From positions 116,521 to 180,520 of the forward strand of contig JBBHKE010001424.1 in assembly GCA_037447655.1 (NCBI GenBank): 64,000 nt of DNA, given 5' to 3'. A program made the translations under genes and the position numbers. The notes beneath the pieces were generated by a model. The model made no database searches. It saw only the letters and a program-made list of their open reading frames with translations, and was not told the origin of the DNA. Source of the DNA: Zygnema cylindricum (Eukaryota; Streptophyta; Zygnematophyceae; Zygnematales; Zygnemataceae). Positions 32,086 through 43,152 of the stretch are shown here, one piece after another; positions within the stretch are counted from its first letter, which is position 1; each line of letters opens with the position of its first letter.

Positions 32086-33308
32086 TCAAACCAAATATCT
32101 CATCACTCTTTTGGCTGCTTCCCATTCTCTTTTCCTAGGTCCATTTAGTCTACTACTAAGAACACCTACTGCCGCAGCTATGTCCGAACGTGTACAATTC
32201 ATAAAGTAAATTAAACTGCCTACAATTTGCCGATAAGGAATTCCTTCCATAAACCTCTTTTCTTCCTCATCTATCTCATCATTCAAAATCAATATCCCTC
32301 CCTCTTCACTCCCATTCGATACTTTTTTTAGATCCATGGGAGTGGTACACCCATTTGCTTTCTCCATCTGAGACTTTTCTAGCATATTACCGATAGCTTC
32401 CTTCTCAGTGAGTCTTATAATTCTATTCCCTCTATCCCTCTCCATTTGAATCCCCAAAATGTATTTTGCTTCGCCAAGATCTTTCATGTCAAACCGACTT
32501 GTCAGATCCTGTTTGAGTTTGTTAATTTTATCAAAGGACTTGCTTAAGACTAACAAATCATCCATCTAAATAACAATAAATATCACTCCATTTCATCCTC
32601 AAATATATATATAGAGTGATCTGAACTTATTCTAATGTATCCCAAACCTGTCAAAAATTTGTCCAATTTTATTTTCCATTGCCGCGGGGCTTGCTTAAGG
32701 CCATAAAGTGATTTTATCCCTTTGCACACCTTGCTTTCTTCTCCACTTTACACGAATCCTTCCGGTTGCCTCATGTAGATTTCTTCTTCCAACTCTCCGT
32801 GTAAGAAGGCGGTCTTATTATCCATTTGGTGTATTTCCATATCCTCAGCTACGGCTAAACTTAAGAGGATTCTGACAGAAGGGAACCTGACTACGGGTGC
32901 AAAGGTTTCTTCATTGTCTATTCCTTCTTTCTGAGTATAACCTTTAGCAACCAACCTAGCCTTACATCTTTCAATGGTATTATTTGGGTTTAGTTTAAGC
33001 TAAAAAACCCACTTACATCCAATCGGTTTTTTGTCCGATGGACAATCTACCAACTCCCATGTATTGGCTTCCTTGATAGAGGCCATTTCTTCATTGATGG
33101 TAGTGATCCACCGACTGCTTTCTGGGGTATTTATGGCCTCTAAGTATGTCTGAGGTTCTTCTAGGTGAGACATCTTTGTGAGTTTATTATTTACATGTCT
33201 TTCTTGAAGCCGTTCACTACTTCTTTTTCCTCCTTCAAAATCTAACGCCAGTATGGAAGGCATCCTCGGGTTTCGTTTAGGAAGATTTTCATCTCCCCTA
33301 TCTTCCAA
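32086..33308 (-). pseudogene. B3 reverse transcriptase, three pieces
   Basis: 33,000-33,308 (EEMASIKEANTWELVDCPSD, GCKWVF), 32,748-32,954 (MVAKGYTQKEGIDNEETFAP, LHGELEEEIYMRQPEGFV) and 32,086-32,565 (DLLVLSKSFDKINKLKQDL, RQIVGSLIYFMNCTRSDIAA). Stops and frame changes separate them. Near 32,570-32,600 the catalytic loop is altered: the preceding residue of DDLL is read as M and the upstream YV is interrupted. Confidence 0.82.
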
Positions 33309-33639
33309 TTATGGTGTTTGATCAAGTTCCTCGTCGGTTTCCATTTCGTATTGTGGTGTTACCTCGGATGTTGTCTTTTCGTCCTTCTCCTTTGGCACAT
33401 CTGCAGATTTTTCCTTCTCCCCGTCTTCCTTCTCTTCATTTCCCAAGTGAAAGTCAGAATACTGACCCGATTCAAATCTGATTTTGACTTATTTGTTATA
33501 TTTAAATGGATCAATAGACTTTACTTCATTCATCACCACTATATGTTTTATCAAAATGATATCTCTCTTTTTCAAGTCATATACTCGATATTTTTTTGTG
33601 CTCTCATCATATCCTACAAGATATCATGGTTTCCCTGAT

Positions 33640-34300
33640 CCCTCTAACTTCCATTTAGTCTTATCGGAATCCAAACTATAGACTTGACTTCCGAACAATC
33701 TCAAACTAGACAAATCTGGTTTTCTTCCCGTCCACCTTTCCTACACAGTTTCCTCCTTATTTGCCGAAGTTAGCACTCTATTTTTGATAAAGTTAGCATA
33801 GTTCATAAACTCAGCCCAAAACTGCAATCTTATTCTTTTATCAGTTAGCATACTTTTGGACATATCTCTTAAAGTTGTATTCACTCATTATGCTACTCCA
33901 TATTGTTCTGGATTATAGGGAACTGTTTTCTCATGATGGATTCCTTCTTCTTTAAGAAATTCTTCAAATTCCTTTGAGGTGTATTTTTTCCCATTATCAC
34001 TTCTTATCTCTTTTATTGAGGTTTTATGTAATTTTTCACTCCATTCTTTGTATTCTTTGAAACATCTTAGTACCTCTGACTTATGTCTAAGAAAATATAC
34101 CTTAGTGTATCTAGACCAATCATCTGTAATGGTTAGCATCCATCCTTTCCCCCCATGTGAAACATACCTAGCTGGTCCCCTAACATCAGTGTGAAGTAGA
34201 TCTAATACTTTCTCTCTTTTAAATGTGGATGCCTTTGGAAATGGAAGTTTATGAATCCTCCCTTTGGCACATCCACTACAATCATCTATGTTCTCATCAT
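33640..34300 (-). pseudogene. B3 integrase remnant
   Basis: 33,888-34,139 reads TITDDWSRYTKVYFLRHKSE, IRSDNGKKYTSKEFEEFLKE and YNPEQYGVA, the integrase core. The rest toward the RT is broken by stops. Confidence 0.82.
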
Positions 34301-34307
34301 CTCCAAA

Positions 34308-35027
34308 CTAAATTCCATCCACTATTCCCGTCTTCTTCATTTTCTTTAATCTATCTAGATTCACATGCCCTAAACTCTTGTGCCAAAGGATCATATCACT
34401 TCCACACGAGTAGAGAACACCTTTTTCATTGCAAAGTACAATTCTAAACATTCCTTGACAACCCTTTTCAGATATGAAATAAACCTCATTATCGAAGTTA
34501 ACTGGGAAGATTCCTTTTTTAGTTCCGGTTTGGAACTCTTTTTCATCTAGAACAACTGTAGAGACTAGATTCTTGTTAAGCTGTTTAATGTAAAGAACAT
34601 ATGAGAGTGTTACAATTGAAGCCTTTCCATCAACTAGAACTTTTAATTCAACTGATCCAACAAGGTTTGTGGTTTCTACTCTACCATCACTATACTCTAT
34701 CTCAACTGTTGGATTTTTTCTTAATTTAGTAAACCACCTCTTATCTTTGCACATATGCATTGAGGCCCCTGAGTCTATGATCCACCAATCCTCAGGTGGA
34801 TCCCTCTTACCTCCGAAGGCACACTTTTGTCTCCGTAGACTGTCTGCATGCTTCTCAGTGGTTTTTGGTTTAACAAGAAGCTCCTCAAGCTCCTCTTCCG
34901 GTACTGTTACGTCATCTTCTTCCTCGTCATGAACTTGAGTCAGAAAATCCTTTTTCTTTCCTCCATATTTTGAGGAACGTTGTCCATCTTTCAGTCGGAG
35001 ATTCGCAAGCTTGACACAATCTGCCAT
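34308..35027 (-). pseudogene. B3 gag end and protease
   Basis: 239 open codons: PGHYMADCVKL region just upstream, then WWIIDSGASMHMCKDKRWFT (catalytic DSGAS), VEIEYSDGRVETTNLVGSVE and DMILWHKSLGHVNLDRLKKM. It is the longest intact protease stretch of the family here. Confidence 0.86.
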
Positions 35028-35950
35028 ATAATGTCCTGGTTTCTTGCTGAAGTGACATAATCCACCTCGAGGAGCTCCTCGCCCTGTCGATCAAATCTGC
35101 CACCTCCTTGTCTTTTTCCTCCAAAGTTTTGATAGGGATCCTTTCCCTTTTCCTCATCACTCTTCCGCCAATCAGATCTTGTAGCCAATGCTTGAACACT
35201 CAGACTTCCTCTCCTAACTCCTATGGTACTCTCTTTCACTAAAATCATCCCCACTGTATCATCCGATTTCCAATTGCTATCACCTAGATCCTGCAACCGA
35301 TTAAAAATATTCTCATACTCTTCAGGTAGTTTCATTATCAGTGTATTAACTCTTTGTCTCTCATACCATGAGATACCTACGCTCTCTAGTTCTCCAAATA
35401 ATGCTCTTAAGTCATTGCAATAATTATTCATACTTCCTCCCTTGTAAGTATAAGCTGAAATCTGATTTTTCTGCGAGCTATTGCTGCTGCAATGACCCAC
35501 TCTTATATTTGTTTACTAAAGATACCCAAATCTGAGAGGAAGATCTAACATGCATAAAAGGAATAGCAATACCCTTCACTACACTTTTGAGAATTAAGAG
35601 CTTAGCCACCTGGTCCTTATAGTTCCAATTTTCATATTCTGACCGATTGGTCTGACTCCCTGTCACCATTGCTGGTGATGCTGCTGCCGGTATCGTTCTT
35701 GACAATGAAGTCCCTCGAGAACAACTCCTCCCTTTTCTCCTTCCATGATAATTTCCTCCTTTTCCTCGTCATCTTTCATGATGGTGGTTGATGTTTTAAC
35801 AGCAGTTGTGACGGAGGTGCCAGGAAAAAGTGTTCCTCCTAACCCAAGTGGAGGTGGGCAACGAATTTTCCCGGACACTATGCCCCATAGGTGCTTCTCA
35901 AAAAGATCTTCTTCCATCATCATTTCCCAATAAAGAAAGTTTCATCCATT
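34991..35950 (-). pseudogene. B3 gag
   Basis: Pieces 35,663-35,923 (EKHLWGIVSGKI), 35,478-35,705 (NWNYKDQVAKLLILKSVVKG) and 34,991-35,500 (AYTYKGGSMNNYCNDLRALF, MKLPEEYENIFNRLQDLGDS, ILVKESTIGVRRG). Collinear with B2 Gag but in different frames. Confidence 0.82.
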
Positions 35951-35970
35951 AAATATGGGCACTCTAGAGG

Positions 35971-35984
35971 GTGGGCCCATAAAA
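35971..35984 (-). other. half-tRNA primer-binding site of B3, mutated
   Basis: Minus strand TTTTATGGGCCCAC next to the LTR end. The first two bases differ from GGTTATGGGCCCAC; the other 12 are the initiator tRNA-Met anticodon-loop complement. Confidence 0.78.
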
Positions 35985-37953
35985 TGAAATGTTGTGATCT
36001 CCATTGTCCCACACAATGAGCAGCCTTTGCAAAGCCTCTAGGATAATATTTGCCCTTTCCACTTTCTCACTGAATTGGTGCGGCTCAAGCACACAAAAAC
36101 TCTGAGCACCCTCACCCTTGTGAGGACAAGACTCCCTTGAGTCAAACGCAAAAAGAATCACTGAATATTCTCCCCTGAGCATTAAGTTATGGTTGGCCAA
36201 GGATGACCTATAAATACATAAGGTCATTTGGAGAGAGGAGCCTCAAACACGCTAAGTCCCTTATTTCCTAATCACAACTACCTACTACTCTACCCTAGAC
36301 AAGTCAAAAGAGTGTATAGTACAAAAACGTACAGTTGCCGATTGTACTTCTTGTACGGCGTTTGTACAACATGGCCTTCTAGTTGACACTTGTCAATTTG
36401 AGAGCCATCGTTCCTCCTCCCATCCTTTCCGGTGTCCAATGATGTGGCGCCACGTGGAACAGCGCACCGCTATTGAAATTGTATAGGCTTCATTGCTCAC
36501 AAAATTCGCAGATCTAAAAGAAGCTAATCTAGATAGTGCCAACTCCAAGTTGATATAAACCCAAATGCATTATCCCTTGAATATAAAAACCCTAATACAC
36601 CTTCACCCCTGTGACGAGAAGACCTTTTGTGTGCTCAGTTCCACCGCAGAATGCAAAGCTTGAATGTGTGTTTTGGACAATATTCCCCACTTTGACTTTC
36701 CCACTGAATAAGTGCCTCCGTGGCACGCAAAGACTCTTACCAACTACACCCTTGTATTAGCTTGGACTCCCCTGAGTGTGCATCAAAAAGAATCACTAAT
36801 TTCGCTCACCCGAGCATTAAGTTATGGCTGGTCAAGGATGACCTTTATAGTTAGAAGCTCTCTTAGTGACATGTACGTAAATACCACTAAGTCTTGGTCT
36901 GCCTACTCACGACTACCAACTACTAAACCCTAGTCTAATAGGAACACTATATAGTATAAGAAGGTACGATGGGCGATGTACTTATTGTACGACCATTGTA
37001 CGACATGGTCTACAAGGTGACATTTGGTTCCTCCTCCCATCTTCTACGATATCAAATAATGTGGCGCCACGTGGCACTGCGTGAGGTTATCCCCAAAAGC
37101 CGCCAAAAGCTTATTGTGGGTGGCGGCTGTAATGGTGGCCGTCCGATCAGTTGTATTTATACGGCTTCGATGCACTTTCATGCATGAATTGATTAATGCG
37201 CATTTTCGTTAGTCTCCTGCGAATTAGTCATTTAGATCAATAGTATATATATATATGCGTGAAACATATCATGTGTATCGTTTCGTTAGTGCGTTAATGG
37301 ATAAGGCGTAGGTCTATATAGTAATCTGCAGACCCCCGTTCAAATCTGGCAAGGAGCACTATTTTGCTAAAACTAGTAAAATACCTTCTAATTCATTTTG
37401 CCTCCTTCTAAATGATGCAGCAGCCAAGGCCTGCCTTTGGTCCTCTCTTTCTCTCTCTTTACATTCTAACTAAAACATAGAAGTGAACTATTAATTACCT
37501 TTTTCCAACACTCTATTTATTTTTCTAATACAGACCTAGAAATATACATAAATTTCAACAGCTATGTGAAAAAGTCGCCAAAGATTCATTCGAGTTTGGC
37601 GGGGGCGAGAACGTCTGTCTGATAATGTATTTTACCAGTAAGATTCGCGTCCGCGAGCGTCGTTTCATTATAGATGACGTTTTGTCAATTTTGGTATGTT
37701 TCAGTGAAAGTGACATTTTGCATAACACTTTAATTAAATACCGAACCACATACGTGTATCGTTCAGCTAACGCCTATATGGTTAAGGCGTATGTCTACAT
37801 ACTCGTTTGTAGACCAAGGTTCAAATCCTTAATCAATCAATGTGTCTGCCTGTTTTTTTCTGACTATGGCGGCAGCCATGGTGACTCTCTCTCTCTCTCT
37901 CTTCACTCTAGAGTCTAAATTAAGAAGTGAATAATATTTACTTCTTTTCAACT
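35985..37953 (-). mobile_element. 5' LTR of B3, split by a solo LTR
   Basis: 35985-36473 and 37566-37953 join exactly across the solo LTR once one GCTAT copy is removed, and the sum (877 bp) equals the other LTR. TATAAATA on plus at 36209-36216 is the TATA box of this minus-strand LTR. The leader hairpins follow it: H2 36130-36143, H3 36110-36125, H4 36078-36092. Confidence 0.88.
36474..37560 (-). mobile_element. solo LTR, family-B-like, 1087 bp
   Basis: Flanked by the exact duplication GCTAT (36469-36473 and 37561-37565), with TG...CA ends (minus TGTTGAAATTTATG) and no interior. It carries the family architecture: antisense tRNA-like module (plus 37284-37354), CCACGTGG-type box (37,069), hairpins H1 (36804-36815), H2 (36766-36777), H3 (36745-36756) and H4 GTGCC-ACGGA-GGCAC (36712-36726, plus strand reads its complement). 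Formed by LTR-LTR recombination. Confidence 0.9.
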
Positions 37954-38911
37954 ATACTTGTGCAAGGGAACACAATGGAGATTAGGAGAGGGGGAAAGAC
38001 CTTCAAAAGTACCTTTGGTCGTAGGAAGAGGTTTATGCTATTAATAACCAATGACTGGTCTAGATAATCTAGAATATACTTCCTAAAAACAAAGTCTAAA
38101 ACACCAACCTACTTCAAAGAATATAAAGCCTAGAGTGAGAAGTTGCATGGAACCCCCATTAAGAGAATAAGGAGTGATAATAGGGGGGAATATACCTATA
38201 ACCAATTTGAGGAATACTTGAAAGATGAGGGAGTTCAGCACCAGAAAACCATACGATATAACCTTGAACAAAATGGAGTAGCTGAGAGGTTGAACTAAAC
38301 ACTATCAGATAATGTATGCAGTATGTTGGCCGACAAGAAAATAGAAAAGAGATTTTGGGCAGAGGCCATGAATTGTGCCAACTACATTAAGAATACAGTC
38401 CTTACCTCAGATGTAAAAGGAATGACACCTTATGAGAGATGAGTGGGAAGGAAACCATATATCTCTCACCATAAAGTATTCGGTAGCCAAGTTAACACTC
38501 TTAAGACGGATAGGGAAAACTGGAAACTAGATGCTAAGAGAAAACCTTAATCCTTTGTAGGATATGATGAGGATGTCAAGGATATAGAGTCTATGACTTA
38601 GCAAAGAAAGATATCATTTTTGTCAAACACCTAGTTGTCATGGATGAAGGGAAGTTATTTGACCCTTTCAAATATACCAAGAAGATAAGAATCACATTTG
38701 GGTCCAAAGGTGAGGAGGAATTTGTCTTTCCCGAAAGGGACATGAGTGAAACAATGATGCAGATTCAGGGGAAATCCAAGATACAAGAGATCCACCAGAA
38801 ACCCCACATATTTCTATGGACTTCCAGGAGACAGAAGAGGAGGAACCTGAACCACCTTTTATGGATAGGGGAGTCGATAAGACAGTAAGGAGAAATCCAA
38901 GACTTCCCTCT
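37954..38911 (+). pseudogene. B1 interior: gag end, integrase, linker
   Basis: VQGNTMEIRRGGKT (Gag) jumps directly to integrase (FGRRKRFMLLITNDWSR), so a deletion removed the zinc knuckle, protease and zinc entry. Integrase runs to about 38,640 with stops (QNGVAERLN, NCANYIKN). 38,640-38,888 reads DPFKYTKKIRITFGSKGEEE. Element C interrupts at 38,912. Confidence 0.78.
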
Positions 38912-40027
38912 TGTTGGTTTTTGGAAACCTTTAGTCCTCTCTATATCACATTGCTATGGTGTCATGCTGCGTTGGTGACACCGCAGCCATAGCAGCGTGT
39001 ATGAAAAAGATATTCTGCTGCCATGTTGCGCTGGTCACATCGTATTCATAGCAGCTTGTGTACTAGGTACTAAGTGTATTGGAACGTACGGAATTGGACT
39101 TCAAGTGACAAGAAGAAACAAAGACAAAAATTACGGTTTGCGTAAAGGGAAATGGACGGCGGTACACTTCAGATACACGTGTCACTCCTTGAGGAAGTCA
39201 AGATTGGTTATTCCCGATGGAAAAGTACAGTTTTATTTTGGGGAAAATTTACAGGGTGATGGATTAGACTCCACCGGAGCTACAGACAGCAACGCCGTCA
39301 GTTTGGTCAATTTGGTGAGGGACGCGAAATTGTGTCCATCACATGTTATTGATCATGGACGGTCCAAAATCATTTGACAAAATTCGTAAGGTTTGTAAAT
39401 AGTTACAACAATATTTTTGTCCTACTTGCATTAATTATAAGTGTAGATTTATTCATTCTGACATATCTCGAAGTATTCGGATATACTCACATTAATACAA
39501 GTAGTTGATTGATTACGTACGGGTGGTATGCCTCCGTACATACAGTAGTAAGCTCTAGTGTATATTTGTAGGACTTAGTCATTTTTCAGGTTTGGGAACC
39601 TTTTGGACAGAAAGTGTTTTTGCTCCTTTTTGGGAATTTCATCTGAGAATTGTTCTCAATTTTATTGGCAGAATTATCTGAAATTCTGCATGTTTGTTCC
39701 TCCTTGTATTCGAAATATTGTGGAAAATTTGAAGACCTATTGTGTGTCTAATTTGCTTGGGGCTTCATTGTGAAGTTGGTCTTACTTATTAAAGTTCTGG
39801 CAAGCTGTTTTTCTCCAACTTTGACTGGGTGTTGTGAATATTCGGTTAGGTATTGTTATATGAAAATTGGTGGGAATACTTAGTAGCCTAGGAACTATCT
39901 AGTGGAGTAGTTTCAGCTAGGTTTGGTTATTCTGTAGAATTCTGAGTGGAATTAAAGAAGGCTGTTTTGGGGTAGTATGTGGTGCTTCCGAGGGTTCATT
40001 CATGGCTGAAAATGGCTATGAACAACA
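38912..40027 (+). mobile_element. 5' LTR of element C
   Basis: Repeated as 41926-43152. Near its start is an inverted pair (TGCTATGG ... CCATAGCA). Near its end are hairpins such as TGAGAA-TTG-TTCTCA and GCAGAAT ... ATTCTGC (39,648-39,700). It ends with the gag ATG at 40002 and AACAACA. Confidence 0.86.
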
Positions 40028-41201
40028 GGTTATGGGCCCACGCCCATGGCCACCGATATTGGATGAATCAACCTTACCCATATTTGATGGATCTAAATAT
40101 TACTATTGGAGGAGTATGATGGAAAGCTACTTCAAGTCGAGGAAGCTAATGGATGTGGTGGATGGGACATGTGGTGAATCATCGATTGGATGGGAGGAGA
40201 ATAATATTGACTGTTTGCTGACTATCAAGCTATCCTTGAACGAGGAACTTGTAATGACTTACCTTAGTTTAGAAAGTGCAGCTGAATTATGGAACTGTTT
40301 AGAACGTGCATATCAAAAGACTTCTGTGTATCACTTGATGAGTAATGTTACAAAAATAATTGAGTATAAGTATGATGGAGGTAGTATGTTGAATTATTGT
40401 ATTGGGATACAAATATTGTTTGCAGAAATTGATATTGAAGGAGGAAACTTTACCAATGCTCAAAAGGTTTTCCTGTTAATGAAAGGATTACCGAAAGAAC
40501 ATAGGTGTTTTTTAGATAGATTAAGACAAGTTGATAAAAGGGAATGGAACTTACCTTTAGCAATCAGGTGTGTTGTAGAGGAAGATGCTAATAACGAGTA
40601 TTTAAAGAATAGGGGGAATTGTCAAGGTGTCAGATCACAGTTTCAAAGAAATAAGAAAAGTTATAAGCTTGAAAACTGTTTTTATTGTAATAATGTAGGG
40701 CATACTTTCACGGTATGTCCGCTATGTAAAAGTGCATGTGTTGCAGGAACTTTCAGGAATGGATGGGATGACAATCGAGTCCGACCCCCTAAACAAAGGG
40801 TTATACTTCCCGTCGAAGAATTTGTATACTTACCGATTGTTGCTCTTCGAGATATGGAACATGAGGAAGGAAAAGAAAACCTTGTTGTTACCGGAAAAGG
40901 AGTGGAGAAAGAGGTGACAGAAAAAGAGTCTATTTTTGTCACTTTTACAAGCGACAAATTGGAGAGTGATGAAGAGGTGCAAGAGGAAGAGGTTATTCAA
41001 GGAAGAATATTAGGAGGAAGCGAAAGGGATTTGGAAGTTGAAACTGAAAATAATTTGCAGGAGGAGATTAATACGGAAGAAGAAGGGGAGAGGAAAAGTG
41101 TTCATAAAATTGGACTACGTGAAGGAGTTTATAACACGGAAGAAGAAAATATAATAGCGAAAATGGGAAAAACATCAAAATTCAGTAAGAAAACGAAGTA
41201 A
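40002..41201 (+). CDS. element C Gag polyprotein, intact frame
   Basis: 399 codons without a stop. It starts in the LTR (MAENGYEQQ) and reads through the primer site as VMGPRPWPPI. Domains: DUF4219-like N-terminus (LPIFDGSKYYYWRSMMESYF, residues about 24-50), UBN2 core (about 85-180, e.g. SAAELWNCLERAYQ, KYDGGSMLNYCIGIQILFAE), CCHC zinc knuckle C-FY-C-NNVG-H-TFTV-C (about 226-239), and a long charged, Glu-rich tail. Gag packages element RNA in cytoplasmic particles. No pol follows; stops begin at 41,202. In contrast with every other frame of these elements it is open throughout, which suggests recent activity or selection. Confidence 0.85.
   Translation: MAENGYEQQVMGPRPWPPILDESTLPIFDGSKYYYWRSMMESYFKSRKLMDVVDGTCGESSIGWEENNIDCLLTIKLSLNEELVMTYLSLESAAELWNCLERAYQKTSVYHLMSNVTKIIEYKYDGGSMLNYCIGIQILFAEIDIEGGNFTNAQKVFLLMKGLPKEHRCFLDRLRQVDKREWNLPLAIRCVVEEDANNEYLKNRGNCQGVRSQFQRNKKSYKLENCFYCNNVGHTFTVCPLCKSACVAGTFRNGWDDNRVRPPKQRVILPVEEFVYLPIVALRDMEHEEGKENLVVTGKGVEKEVTEKESIFVTFTSDKLESDEEVQEEEVIQGRILGGSERDLEVETENNLQEEINTEEEGERKSVHKIGLREGVYNTEEENIIAKMGKTSKFSKKTK
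40028..40041 (+). other. half-tRNA primer-binding site of element C
   Basis: GGTTATGGGCCCAC directly after the 5' LTR, identical in all 14 bases to the B1 and B2 sites and likewise inside the gag frame. Confidence 0.87.
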
Positions 41202-41925
41202 GGAAGTAAAATTCAACTAATGAATCGTAGAAGAAAACGTATTCCGAAAGTGATCAAAAGAAGACGGGGTGAAAAGTAACTTTACGGAAGTGACTACCAT
41301 TAACATTCAGTAATATTTGTGGAATTTTGAATTTTGGTTTTTGTTTGTTCTAAAATTGATCAAAAAATAGAGTTTTATTTTAAAGACCTAGAAAGAGGCA
41401 GCCGAAGCAATGGTGTGTCTAGGAAGGACGAATTTTGGAAGAGATGGCCGTAGGGAGCTGGAGCAGTGGAGACGTTGAACACATCTTGCTGCGCTGCTAT
41501 GTTGCTATGCGGCGTTCCCATGCTGCTGTGTTGCTATGCGGCAATGCTATGCTGCTATATTGCTATCCGGCATTGCTATGCTGCTATACTGCCCTTATCT
41601 GACATCGCAATTATAGCAGCCACTATACTCTTATTTTATTCAGGTGCACGAAACTAAATTTTCGGAGGAGTGTTGATTTTGGAAAATGAGTTTCGTGCGT
41701 ACGCGACGTTTCGTGCGTACACAATGTTCCGTGAGTACACTACGCGGTTTATATTTTGTATGCAATCTGGATTTACAGTGGAGGTTTGAAAGGATACGCG
41801 AATTTGGGGAGTAATGATACTAACTGTGTTGGGATGTACAGAATTATTTCAGTAACGCTTGAATAAAAGGGAAGAAGGGAGGAATGTGGACTCAGTGGTT
41901 GAGAGAGTCTAAAGGTTTGGGGGAG
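41202..41925 (+). other. non-coding interior of element C
   Basis: Between the gag stop and the 3' LTR there is no pol. At 41,485-41,600 lies an imperfect tandem repeat of TGCTATG / GCTGCTAT units, related to strings near the start of the LTR. Confidence 0.7.
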
Positions 41926-43152
41926 TGTTGGTTTTTGGAAACCTTTAGTCCTCTCTATATCACATTGCTATGCTGTCATGCTGCGTTGGTCACACCGCAG
42001 CCATAGCAGCGTGTATGAAAAAGATATTCTGCTGCCATGTTGCGCTGGTCACATGGCAGTCATAGCAGCTTGTCTACTAGGTACTAAGTGTATTAGAACG
42101 TACGAAATTGGACTTCAAGTGACAAGAAGAAACAAAGACGAAAAGTACAGTTTGCGTAAAGGGAAATGGACGGCGGTACACTTCAGATACACGTGTCACT
42201 CCTTGACGAAGTCAAGATTGGTTAATCCCGATGGAAAAGTACAGTTTCATTTTGGGGACCGGATTTACACATGGAGGTTCATCTTCGGTGATGAAAGATT
42301 ACATGGAAGGAAGACAAAGTCCGCCGTTATTTTTGGAAGAAAATTATCGACAGTGCTGTCATTGTATGTCGGTCGTACGAAACATAATGTGGGGGTCAAC
42401 ATGTGATGCATTGGACTCTACCGGAGCTACGGACAGCAGCGCCATTTGTTTGGTCAATTTGGTGAGGGACGCGAAATCGCGTCCATCACATGTTATTGAT
42501 CATTGACGGTCCAGATTCATTTGACAAAATTCGTAAGGTTTGTAAATAGTTACAACAATGTTTTTGTCCTACTTACATTAATTATTAGTGTAGATTTATT
42601 CAGTCTGACATATCTCGAAGTATTCGGATATTCTCACATTAATACAAGTAGTTGATTGATAACGTACAGCTGGTATGCCTCCGTACAAACAGTAGTAAGC
42701 TCTACATTTTTCAGGTTTGGGAACCTTTTGGACAGAAACTGTTTTTGCTCCTTTTTGGAAATTTCATCTGAGAATTTCTCTCAGTTGTATTGGCAGAAAT
42801 ATCTGAAATTCTGCATGTGTGTTCCTCCTTGTATTCGAAATATTGTGGCAAATTTGCAGACCTATTGTATGTCTGATTTGCTTGGGGCTTCATTGTGAAG
42901 TTGGTCATATTTATCAAAGTTCTGGCAGGCTGTTTTTTTGCAACTTTGACTGGGTGTTGTGAATATTCGGTTAGGTATTGTTATATGAAAATTGGTGGGA
43001 ATACTTAGTGGCCTAGGATATATCTGGTTGAGTAGTTTCAGCTAGGTTTGGTTATTCTGTATAATTCTGAGTGGAATCAAAAAAGGTTGTTTTGGGGTAG
43101 TCTGTGGTGCTTCCCAGGGTACATTCATGGCTGAAAATGGCTATAAACAACA
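41926..43152 (+). mobile_element. 3' LTR of element C
   Basis: 1227 bp, begins TGTTGGTTTTTGG after GGGGGAG and ends AAACAACA. It is the longer copy and includes the block missing from the 5' LTR. Confidence 0.86.

Larger units (their letters stand above)
30706..37953 (-). mobile_element. family-B copia element B3, minus strand, nested in B1
   Basis: 3' LTR 30706-31579, 5' LTR 35985-36473 plus 37566-37953 (split by a solo LTR), duplication ATACT at 30701-30705 and 37954-37958 (the last base of the outer LTR end is T instead of A). On both sides lies B1 gag: ...NTLVRMIL / VQGNTMEIRRGGK. Interior 31580-35984 holds broken gag, protease, integrase, RT and RNase H. It is opposite in direction to B1. 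Confidence 0.9.
38912..43152 (+). mobile_element. element C: gag-only copia-type LTR retrotransposon
   Basis: LTRs 38912-40027 (1116 bp) and 41926-43152 (1227 bp), TGTTGGTTTTTGG ... AACAACA, flanked by CCTCT (38907-38911) and CCTCC (43153-43157), a 4/5 match. It has a half-tRNA primer site, a polypurine tract (AGGTTTGGGGGAG) and one long Gag frame, but no protease, integrase or RT. The interior is only 1.9 kb. The layout corresponds to plant gag-only LTR elements that depend on a partner's Pol. It lies in B1 between integrase and RT. The 5' LTR lacks about 120 bases present in the 3' LTR near 42,258-42,380. Confidence 0.87.

Noticed and set aside
40002-41201. Host gene for a zinc-knuckle protein
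   Set aside because: It lies between two LTRs, starts inside one, spans the primer site and has copia Gag domains, so it belongs to element C.
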